In this document: in pieces, positions 1-5,046 of the stretch | How the letters are laid out: every line of letters begins with the position of its first letter | Position numbering within the stretch: the stretch's first letter is position 1 | Source of the DNA: an uncultured Verrucomicrobiota bacterium | GTDB taxonomy: Bacteria; Verrucomicrobiota; Kiritimatiellia; RFP12; UBA1067 | Direction of reading: 5' to 3' | Length of the DNA: 5,046 nucleotides | Assembly: GCA_947305825.1 (NCBI GenBank) | Contig: CAMZET010000117.1 | Span: 1 to 5,046 of the forward strand | Translations under genes and position numbers: made by a program | Notes under the pieces: model-generated | What the model was told of the DNA's origin: nothing | The model's database searches: none | Seen by the model: the letters and a program-made list of their open reading frames with translations, nothing else

Positions 1-887
1 ATCCGGCGGGAACGCCGCGCCGGCTGCGCGGAGGCGTACGCCGCCAGCGCCGCCGAAAGCAGCGTCCCGAATACCGCCAACGCCGTCAGCCGGTCGCGCA
101 CCGCGCCGGCGTCGCCGCTCTCCATCGGCCACAGAGCATAGCAGTACCAGCCGACAAGGCAGATTAGCACCGCCATGCGCAGCGGCCTGTCGCGCTCGAC
201 GACAGCCGGCGAGAAAAACGCAATCGCCGCGCCGCGCAGCAAAAGGCACGCCGTCGCCAAAATCGCCAGCAGCAAAGCAAAACCGTGGACGCTGCCGTAT
301 GTGCCGTCGAAAAACAATGCCTCGGCAAATATCGGGCACGCGGCGCAGCACAGCGCAAACACCGCAATCGCGCATATCGTGTTGCGCAGAACGAGCGGCA
401 GCTTCAGCGACGCCGCCGCCAGCATCAAATGAACCATCGCGAGCGACGTGAAAAACACGGCCGCCAGCGACTGCGCCATGTACGCGAACGACACCCCGTG
501 CAGAAGATACGCCACCACCGCAAACGGCATCGCCGCCGTCGTGTACAGCACCATCAGCACGAACGCCGCGTGTATCTTGCCGTCTATCACGTCCGCCGGG
601 CCAAGCGCCGTGAGAAGCGTGAAATCCGCCGCGCTTCGCTTCGTGCCGCGCTCTTTCGTCAAGCGCTGGTAGACGTCTACCGGCAGCACCAGCCCCAGCA
701 CGAACGACAGCACGAACAGTATCGCCACGAAGCACAGCAGTCCGGTGTCGTGGCGTATGCCGTAGTTTATCGGCGTCAGGTAGCAAACGAGAAGGCAGAC
801 GAAGAGAAACGCGACGAGAGTGCCGGAAATCGCCTTGGAGCGCGTGAGCTGCCGGAGCTCCTTGACCGTGAAAGGATTGATTCTCAT
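1..887 (-). CDS. ABC-2 type transporter permease subunit (3' end outside window)
   Basis: This is a polytopic inner-membrane subunit that should pair with the ATPase encoded just upstream. I translated the reverse strand by hand: it is open from an ATG at 887 to the window edge, giving 295 residues with no stop, so the C-terminus is missing. It begins MRINPFTVKELRQLTR, a short cytoplasmic amphipathic start typical of ABC-2 permeases. About eight hydrophobic segments follow, near residues 20-38, 50-70, 105-128, 137-158, 170-188, 200-217, 237-253 and 265-285. Between segments 2 and 3 lies the diagnostic cytoplasmic motif 'KERGTKRSAADFTLLTALGP' (about 78-97), the counterpart of the family's 'ERERGTLELLLLTPLSP' loop, followed by 'DVIDGK'. 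The ATG overlaps the ATPase stop as ATGA. The substrate cannot be read from the sequence. Membership of the ABC-2 superfamily is fairly sure, the subfamily is not. Confidence 0.85.
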   Translation of the reverse strand, partial: MRINPFTVKELRQLTRSKAISGTLVAFLFVCLLVCYLTPINYGIRHDTGLLCFVAILFVLSFVLGLVLPVDVYQRLTKERGTKRSAADFTLLTALGPADVIDGKIHAAFVLMVLYTTAAMPFAVVAYLLHGVSFAYMAQSLAAVFFTSLAMVHLMLAAASLKLPLVLRNTICAIAVFALCCAACPIFAEALFFDGTYGSVHGFALLLAILATACLLLRGAAIAFFSPAVVERDRPLRMAVLICLVGWYCYALWPMESGDAGAVRDRLTALAVFGTLLSAALAAYASAQPARRSRR

Positions 888-1597
888 TGCACTTCCCCCT
901 TGGTGAATTCGAGGAACACGCTCTCCAAATCCATGTTCTTCAAGTCGCCGTCGATGCGCTTGACGAGGCGGCCGCGCTCGACGATGAGGCAGCCGTTGCA
1001 TATTTCGTTGAGGTCGGAGAGGATGTGGCTGGAAATGAGCACGGCCTTGCCCTGTTCGGCGAGACGCTTGGCGTAGGTGCGGAATTCCATGCGTGCGCGC
1101 GGGTCGAGCCCGTTGGCCGGCTCGTCCATAATCAGCAGTTTGGGGTCGTGGACTATGGCGCGTGCGAGGGAGACGCGCTGCTTCATCCCGCGCGAAAGCG
1201 CGGAGAGCACCTTGTCGCGTATCGGCTCGACGCCCGTGAAATCCTCTATTTCCGCGACGCGGTTGCGCAAAGTACGCCCTGAAAGGCCGCTCGAACGCGC
1301 GAAGAAATCGAGGTATTCATGCACCGAAATGTCGTTCTGCGACGGCAGGAAATCCGGCATGAAGCCGATGAGCGAGCGCATCTCGCCGGGATAGTCGACC
1401 ACCGAGCGCCCGTCGACGAGCACGTCCCCTTTCGTCGGCTCGTCCAGCGTGGCCATGATGTTCATCGTGGTAGTCTTCCCAGAGCCGTTCGGGCCGGCGA
1501 AACCGAGAATCTGGCCGCTGCCGAACTCGAACGAAAGGTCGTCCACGGCCACGGTGCTTCCGAACACCTTTGTCAGGTTCTTCACCTCAATCTTCAC
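884..1597 (-). CDS. ABC transporter ATP-binding protein, ABC-2 exporter type
   Basis: This is the nucleotide-binding subunit that hydrolyses ATP at the cytoplasmic face to power the permease encoded next. It has 237 residues, a normal length for a single-domain ATPase of the CcmA/ABC-2 group. Visible motifs in order are Walker A GPNGSGKT (35-42), ABC signature LSRGMKQR (134-141, a variant of LSGGQ), Walker B LLIMDEP (154-160, catalytic Glu159), D-loop ANGLDP (161-166) and H-loop His191 in SSH. The Q-loop reads IGFMPD, so the usual Gln is Asp82. The reverse-strand frame is open as far as 2191, but homology begins at 'KIEVKNLTKVFG', and a GTG at 1597 preceded by AAAGGAGGG is the best start. This GTG overlaps the upstream gene's TGA as GTGA, and its own TGA overlaps the permease ATG as ATGA. 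ATPase identity is certain, the cargo is unknown. Confidence 0.97.
   Translation of the reverse strand: MKIEVKNLTKVFGSTVAVDDLSFEFGSGQILGFAGPNGSGKTTTMNIMATLDEPTKGDVLVDGRSVVDYPGEMRSLIGFMPDFLPSQNDISVHEYLDFFARSSGLSGRTLRNRVAEIEDFTGVEPIRDKVLSALSRGMKQRVSLARAIVHDPKLLIMDEPANGLDPRARMEFRTYAKRLAEQGKAVLISSHILSDLNEICNGCLIVERGRLVKRIDGDLKNMDLESVFLEFTKGEVQ
894..901 (-). promoter_or_regulatory. Ribosome binding site of the permease gene
   Basis: On the reverse strand AAGGGGGA lies about 6 bases before the ATG at 887, inside the last codons of the ATPase gene. It supports the ATG in the ATGA overlap as the true permease start and suggests coupled translation. Confidence 0.6.
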
Positions 1598-3111
1598 TTC
1601 GCCGCCCTCCTTTCCACGCTCGCGTCGACAGTCCTCTTCCCGAGGCGCCCTGCATACGGCAGCGACACGCGCTCGCCCTCCTCGCTCCACAGCGCGATGT
1701 CGCGCACCGTGACGGAGCGGAACGAGACCGGCCACAGCGGCGGCGTCCAGCCGCCGTAGAACTCGAAGCGCCCGTCCGAGAACACCACGGCAGAACCGAA
1801 ACTTCGCTCGCCCGACGAATAGGACACGAGGCTGTCCTTCGCGTCGTAGACAATCGGCGAGATGAGCGGAATCGGGGATACGAATATGTCGTTTTGGACG
1901 GTGACGGCCCTGCCAGCGCGTTCGTCGATGAGCGTCTGAGAGAATTGGTGAAGGCGCGGCGTGACGCCATTGCGGAGGACGATGACGGCGGCGACGGCGA
2001 AGGAGAAGAGGACTGCCGCCGCCGGAAAAACCCAGAGGACGGCGATACGGCGGTTGCAGCGGGCGAGCACGAAAAGCGCGACGGGGCCGGCGAGGACGGT
2101 GAAGGCCAGGAGCACGAGGATGATGGCGGCGAAGGGTGTGTCGGCGCGCGCGGCGGCCTGCAATTCCGCCGCCTTGTTGTCGCAGGCGCACGTGGCGCCC
2201 AGGCGTTCACGCCCGAGCCGCGCCGCCGCCCACGCGGCCTGCGCGTCCGCGCCGTCCCAGCGGAATATCTCGCCGAACCCGTACGCGCCGAAGTAGCCGC
2301 GCTCGCCCGCCCAGACGAGCGAACCGCCCGCCGCCGCGTAGTCGAGCAGCATCTCCCCGGTTTCCGCGGGCAAGGCGTCGTATTCGTCGGCGGAGAGAAC
2401 CACGGCATCGAACACCGCCAATTCCTGCCAGCGGCGGAAAAGCGAGAAGTCCGGCGCCGAAATGACGTGCTGCTCCTTGCCGCCGTCGGGCTTCTTTCCG
2501 GCGACGAGCACGTTCCGCGCCGCCGGCGTAGCGGCCACGAGCAGGTCGGACGTCGCGCACGGCGCAGCCTTGGGCCCGCAAGACATCGGGAAGCGCGGAC
2601 TGGTGCTGCCTCGCTGGTAGTCAGGCAGAAAATCGTCGCAAAGGCGATGGCCCGGAAGCCTGTGCGCTGCGCCGCCGGAGTCGCGCACCACCCACGGTTG
2701 ACGCTCGGCAAAAGCGTAGCCACGGCGGTAGAGCGCATACGGAACGGGTATGTCGACGGTCTTCGTGGATTCCGGCGGCAAGTCCACGAGCGCCGTCAAG
2801 CGCGTGACGCCGGTGCCGGTGCTTTCGCGCTCGACGGACAGCGGCATCTCTAACGACACCGACTGCGCCAGGCGCGACGGATTCTCCATGACGAAACGGA
2901 CGGAAGCGTTGCCGTGCGGGAAGCTGCGGTCGGAATCGGCCCAGGCGCCGCCGCCATTGCCGTCGTCAACCCAGTTGCGATAGACGGTTACGGGTTTCAG
3001 GGAAACGCCGCCCGGCAGGACGAACGGCCAATCGTCCGCGCACGCCCCAGACACAGCAAAGCCAGCCGCCGCGACCAGCGCCGCCTTGCCCATCGATATT
3101 CGAAGTTTCAT
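1594..3111 (-). CDS. Exported membrane-anchored protein with GATase-like domain, ABC-exporter partner
   Basis: This is the first gene of the exporter operon; its 505-residue product probably acts in the periplasm as a partner of the ABC complex. Residues 1-25 form a signal peptide (hydrophobic AALVAAAGFAVSG, likely cleavage after ACA). Residues 30-135 are beta-rich ('VSLEMPLSV', 'TKTVDIPVPY'). Residues about 185-285 resemble the glutamine-amidotransferase-like fold of DUF4350/GldG-type proteins: 'FDAVVLSADEYDALP' (234-248), a helix, then 'YAAAGGSLVWAG' (258-269). No Cys nucleophile is seen at the expected elbow, so it is probably non-enzymatic. Two transmembrane helices follow (about 327-350 and 357-379) with a short basic loop 'RCNRR', then a soluble C-terminal domain of about 125 residues. 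The ATG at 3111 is chosen because it gives a full signal peptide. The Met at 3093 is an alternative, and neither has a clear Shine-Dalgarno. The frame continues open to 3687, but that part overlaps the divergent gene and is not believed. The architecture is clear, the function is inferred from neighbours. Confidence 0.8.
   Translation of the reverse strand: MKLRISMGKAALVAAAGFAVSGACADDWPFVLPGGVSLKPVTVYRNWVDDGNGGGAWADSDRSFPHGNASVRFVMENPSRLAQSVSLEMPLSVERESTGTGVTRLTALVDLPPESTKTVDIPVPYALYRRGYAFAERQPWVVRDSGGAAHRLPGHRLCDDFLPDYQRGSTSPRFPMSCGPKAAPCATSDLLVAATPAARNVLVAGKKPDGGKEQHVISAPDFSLFRRWQELAVFDAVVLSADEYDALPAETGEMLLDYAAAGGSLVWAGERGYFGAYGFGEIFRWDGADAQAAWAAARLGRERLGATCACDNKAAELQAAARADTPFAAIILVLLAFTVLAGPVALFVLARCNRRIAVLWVFPAAAVLFSFAVAAVIVLRNGVTPRLHQFSQTLIDERAGRAVTVQNDIFVSPIPLISPIVYDAKDSLVSYSSGERSFGSAVVFSDGRFEFYGGWTPPLWPVSFRSVTVRDIALWSEEGERVSLPYAGRLGKRTVDASVERRAAK
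1605..1613 (-). promoter_or_regulatory. Ribosome binding site deciding the GTG start of the ATPase gene
   Basis: The reverse strand reads AAAGGAGGG, a near-perfect Shine-Dalgarno, with GGAGG 8 bases before the GTG at 1597. It fixes the ATPase start against the much longer open frame that continues upstream to 2191. Confidence 0.8.
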
Positions 3112-3121
3112 GTTGGCGCAT

Positions 3122-3127
3122 ATTTTA
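3122..3127 (-). promoter_or_regulatory. Candidate -10 box of the leftward operon
   Basis: The reverse strand reads TAAAAT, five of six matches to TATAAT, only 10 bases before the ATG at 3111. Transcription would begin about 4 bases before that ATG, giving an almost leaderless message, or about 22 bases before the alternative ATG at 3093. No good -35 hexamer is seen at the expected place (3145-3150), which lies inside the dyad described separately. This is a tentative call. Confidence 0.35.
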
Positions 3128-3135
3128 CCAAAAAT

Positions 3136-3163
3136 CCCCAATTCGCGCTTGCACGAAATGGGG
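3136..3163. promoter_or_regulatory. Imperfect dyad, candidate shared operator between divergent promoters
   Basis: Left arm CCCCAATTCG (3136-3145) and right arm CGAAATGGGG (3154-3163) are inverted repeats with one mismatch in ten and an 8-base spacer. The arms are 18 bp apart centre to centre, close to two helical turns, which suits a dimeric helix-turn-helix regulator. The dyad overlaps the -35 position of the rightward promoter and the expected -35 position of the leftward one. It is not followed by a T-run on either strand in a way that would make a good terminator. The symmetry is directly visible, the operator role is inferred. Confidence 0.45.
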
Positions 3164-3178
3164 TGTATGTGATATAAT
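3149..3178 (+). promoter_or_regulatory. Extended -10 promoter of the secreted-protein gene
   Basis: A perfect TATAAT (3173-3178) is preceded by TGA (3170-3172), giving a textbook extended -10. A weak -35, TTGCAC (3149-3154), lies 18 bases upstream and matches TTGACA only in TTG, which the extended -10 can compensate for. Expected transcription start is near 3185, giving a leader of about 50 bases before the ATG at 3236. Confidence 0.7.
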
Positions 3179-3220
3179 TCTGTTTGGAACGGTAGATGCC
3201 GTCGAATTGGAAGCGGAAAT

Positions 3221-3225
3221 GGAGA
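3221..3225 (+). promoter_or_regulatory. Ribosome binding site of the secreted-protein gene
   Basis: GGAGA lies 10 bases before the ATG at 3236, slightly long spacing but acceptable. It supports this ATG, which begins the signal peptide, over the ATG at 3196, which is in another frame. Confidence 0.5.
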
Positions 3226-3235
3226 AAGTCGACCT

Positions 3236-5017
3236 ATGAAAATCGAACCGTGTGTGCCGTGCGCTTTTATCTTCACGTGTCTGGCGGCGGCCGTTTCCAC
3301 GCAAATGCCCGCGTTTGGCGCGGATGCGCACGGGACGCGCAGCTTCAAGTGGAATCCCGCGATAGCGCAAGGGAAATGGAACGATGCGGGCAACTGGCTG
3401 CTGGAGGACGGTTCGCCGACGGAAGAGTTCCCGTCGGATGCGGCGCGCGACGTGGCGGTGTTCGACAGCGCGGCCAGGGTGGAGCTGTCCTCGCCGGCGT
3501 CGGCGTCGAACGTGTGCTTCCGCGCGTCAGTGACGCTGGCGGGCTCTCCGGGTTCGCACTGCACTCTCACGGCCGCCGCCGTCGCCGGCGACGCCGTCGT
3601 CACGCTTGCCGATTCCGGCTTTTCCAGCCCGAACAACGTGCCGCAGACGAACAGCGTCAATATCGCAATGACGCCCGGCACGACCAACTGGTTTTGCGCA
3701 GTCAGCGACGTTTCCTACGCCGGCGCCATCCATATCCAGGGGAACATAAGCGGCGCGGGCTGCTACAAGGTCCGCTTTTCCGACACGCAAGGCGGCGTCG
3801 CCAGTTTCGGCGGCGACAACAACGGCTTTTGCGGCGACATGTACACGGAAGGCGGCGCGGCGGATTGCGTCGTCAGATGGGAAGGCGAAAACGCCGGCGG
3901 CACGAACACGTTCGTGCACATAGGCCACAGCGCCGGGCTGTCCGAGCCAGGCGTCCACGACATGGCGCGCGGCAGCGTCAGTTTCGGCGGCTTCGACGGA
4001 GCGTGGTTCAGCAGCAAATACACCGTCGTCACCGTCGGGGCTCTCGGCAGGGACAGCCGTCTGTCCGCATACTGGGACAAGAGCAAGGCAGACCCGTATG
4101 TCGTCTCCATCGTCAAGACCGGCGCGGGCCGACTCGACCTCGCGAGAGCTAGGCTGGATGACCTTACTATTCGCGAAGGCACGGTGAGCGCGCCTGTTGG
4201 GATTGCGCTCTGGACGCTCACCGTGGACGATGGCGCCAGGCTGCTTTTTGCGGCCAAGAAGACGTGGGCGACGGGCAACGTCGTCACGCTTTTGGAGCGC
4301 CGTGCAGTGGTCGACGGGGAGGATCTTCCGGAAGCCATCGCCGTCACCGGGCTACCGGAAGGCCAGGCGGCCCTGGTTAAGATAGGGAACAATGCAGTCC
4401 TTGCGGAAATCGCGGTCGGGCCGTGGACTGACAGCCCCGAAGCGTGCACGGTGACGCGCAACGGCGACGGCAGCTTCAATGTCGCGCTGCGCGGCGAGAC
4501 AGCAAAGATGGACGTGCCGGACGGCGCCGCCGTCTCCAAGGTGTCGCTTGCGCCGTCGGTGCGGACGGCGCTCGGCGTGCCCGGCGGCGTACGCACCGTG
4601 CTCGCGTTAGAGTCGGGAGAACACGAAATAATTTCCGTGGACGCCGCGACCGGCGCCGTCGCTCTCGCGCCTGAAGCGTCGGCGAGCGTCGAGGGCGAGG
4701 CCATCGCGGTCCGCCCGGAATTCTCCGACGCCGGCGACGAAATCGCGCCGCTCGCGATGGCCGGCTCTCCTCGCGCCTTGTCGATAGGCGTGAAGACGAT
4801 TCCCGGACTCCGATACAGCCTTGTGCGCGCCGGCTCGCCGCGCGCGCTCTACAATTCAGGCGACGGCGGCGGCGGCGAAGAAGAAGAAGAAGAAGAAGCG
4901 GGAAGCGATGCCGAGGTCGTGGCGGTCGTGGATGCGGCAGCCTCGCGCACCGCTCTCGCCGACCCGGACCCTCCCGCCGGCGCGGCCTTCTATGCCGTCC
5001 GGGCTGACCTGCCCTAG
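3236..5017 (+). CDS. Secreted beta-strand-rich protein with autotransporter-associated repeat motifs
   Basis: This encodes an exported protein of 593 residues, probably a cell-surface or extracellular structural or adhesive protein; no enzyme motif is visible. Residues 1-29 look like a signal peptide (hydrophobic FIFTCLAAAV, likely cleavage after AFGA). An N-terminal cap 'KWNPAIAQGKWNDAGNW...DVAVFD' (38-77) resembles the 'W...G.W.dpaNW...gD.a.F' opening common in verrucomicrobial and kiritimatiellal surface proteins. 'FGGDNNGFCGDM' (191-202) and 'IVKTGAGRLDLARARLDDLTIREGTV' in two halves (292-304, 305-317) match autotransporter-associated beta-strand repeat signatures. 'LTVDDGARLLF' (328-338) continues the helix-like pattern. 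The C-terminal part (about 522-593, 'IPGLRYSLVRAG' to 'AFYAVRADLP') looks like a small beta domain, interrupted by a Gly4-Glu7 tract (544-554). There is no C-terminal beta-barrel, LPXTG or PEP-CTERM motif, so attachment and outer-membrane transit are unexplained. The gene is divergent from the ABC operon and has its own promoter. Confidence 0.85.
   Translation: MKIEPCVPCAFIFTCLAAAVSTQMPAFGADAHGTRSFKWNPAIAQGKWNDAGNWLLEDGSPTEEFPSDAARDVAVFDSAARVELSSPASASNVCFRASVTLAGSPGSHCTLTAAAVAGDAVVTLADSGFSSPNNVPQTNSVNIAMTPGTTNWFCAVSDVSYAGAIHIQGNISGAGCYKVRFSDTQGGVASFGGDNNGFCGDMYTEGGAADCVVRWEGENAGGTNTFVHIGHSAGLSEPGVHDMARGSVSFGGFDGAWFSSKYTVVTVGALGRDSRLSAYWDKSKADPYVVSIVKTGAGRLDLARARLDDLTIREGTVSAPVGIALWTLTVDDGARLLFAAKKTWATGNVVTLLERRAVVDGEDLPEAIAVTGLPEGQAALVKIGNNAVLAEIAVGPWTDSPEACTVTRNGDGSFNVALRGETAKMDVPDGAAVSKVSLAPSVRTALGVPGGVRTVLALESGEHEIISVDAATGAVALAPEASASVEGEAIAVRPEFSDAGDEIAPLAMAGSPRALSIGVKTIPGLRYSLVRAGSPRALYNSGDGGGGEEEEEEEAGSDAEVVAVVDAAASRTALADPDPPAGAAFYAVRADLP
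4865..4897 (+). repeat. In-frame triplet microsatellite (GGC)4(GAA)7
   Basis: Four GGC codons (4865-4876) are followed directly by seven identical GAA codons (4877-4897), encoding Gly4-Glu7 at residues 544-554 of the secreted protein. Slippage by whole units would keep the reading frame, so the tract may vary in length between strains. It sits in a probable loop of the C-terminal domain. Confidence 0.9.
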
Positions 5018-5046
5018 CGACGCCGACTGCGGCATGACGCCACGAA

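Noticed and set aside
285..1076. Rightward 263-residue Arg/His-rich open frame
   Set aside because: Antisense shadow of the permease and ATPase genes; composition is an artefact of hydrophobic codons read backwards.
1598..2191. N-terminal extension of the ATPase frame
   Set aside because: The extension is Arg-rich with no homology, overlaps the upstream gene, and the GTG at 1597 has an excellent Shine-Dalgarno exactly where ATPase similarity begins.
1587..2738. Leftward open frame of 383 residues in another frame of the same gene
   Set aside because: Ser/Arg/Pro-rich shadow frame; the overlapping 505-residue frame has a signal peptide, Rossmann-like segment and transmembrane helices.
1570..2853. 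Long rightward open frame (427 residues) opposite the membrane-anchored protein gene
   Set aside because: Arg/Glu/Gly-rich low-complexity translation without domains, no ribosome binding site, and it lies wholly antisense to a gene with clear architecture plus the start of the ATPase; typical of GC-rich DNA.
3136..3163. The intergenic dyad as a transcription terminator
   Set aside because: The arms are mismatched, the loop overlaps a promoter, and both genes diverge from this point, so neither needs a terminator here; an operator reading fits better.
3269..3283. Possible lipobox around Cys15 of the secreted protein (FIFTC)
   Set aside because: Position -1 is Thr and -3 is Ile, which does not fit L-[AS]-[GAS]-C, and a better signal peptidase I site follows at AFGA.
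3112..3687. N-terminal extension of the 505-residue protein's frame
   Set aside because: It would run through the divergent promoter and antisense to the secreted-protein gene, and would bury the signal peptide inside the protein.
3763..4704. Leftward 313-residue Ser/Thr/Ala/Pro-rich open frame
   Set aside because: Antisense to the secreted-protein gene, no promoter or ribosome site seen, and no recognisable domain.
4760..4849. Repeated AGSPRAL heptapeptide (residues 509-515 and 532-538)
   Set aside because: The two copies use different codons and flanks do not match, so this is more likely chance in a biased composition than a true duplication.

Overview
The window is GC-rich, G/C-biased bacterial chromosomal DNA with four genes and almost no spare sequence. 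Three genes form a tightly packed leftward operon covering positions 1 to 3111. One gene for a secreted protein reads rightward from 3236 to 5017. The secreted protein opens with a 'KWN...GKWNDAGNW...P...DVAVFD' module and carries 'GDNNGFCGD' and 'VKTGAGRLDL' motifs. These are typical of the autotransporter-associated beta-strand proteins that are abundant in the Planctomycetes-Verrucomicrobia-Chlamydiae group, especially Kiritimatiellota, Verrucomicrobia and Lentisphaerae. That lineage is an inference from sequence style, not from a marker gene.

Leftward operon, in transcription order. The first gene (3111 to 1594) encodes a 505-residue exported, membrane-anchored protein: a signal peptide, a periplasmic beta-rich domain, a glutamine-amidotransferase-like Rossmann domain without a catalytic cysteine, two transmembrane helices and a soluble C-terminal domain. 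The second (1597 to 884) encodes a complete ABC-2 type ATPase with all ATP-binding motifs. The third (887 to beyond position 1) encodes the polytopic ABC-2 permease, cut by the window edge after 295 residues. Both junctions are 4-base stop/start overlaps (GTGA and ATGA), each with a good Shine-Dalgarno sequence inside the preceding gene, so the three products are probably made together. The likely product is an ABC exporter or membrane-remodelling complex with a dedicated periplasmic-side partner, loosely reminiscent of Gld-type ABC systems. The substrate is unknown.

Divergent control region (3112 to 3235). A strong extended -10 promoter (TGATATAAT) drives the rightward gene. A TAAAAT box close to the operon start is a candidate for the leftward promoter. 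Between them lies an imperfect 28-bp dyad (10-bp arms, 8-bp spacer) placed where both -35 regions would be, which looks like a shared operator.

Rightward gene. It encodes a 593-residue exported beta-strand-rich protein with no visible beta-barrel, LPXTG or PEP-CTERM anchor. A pure GGC4-GAA7 triplet tract near its 3' end encodes Gly4-Glu7. The last 29 bases of the window hold nothing recognisable. No RNA genes, insertion sequences or CRISPR arrays were seen.
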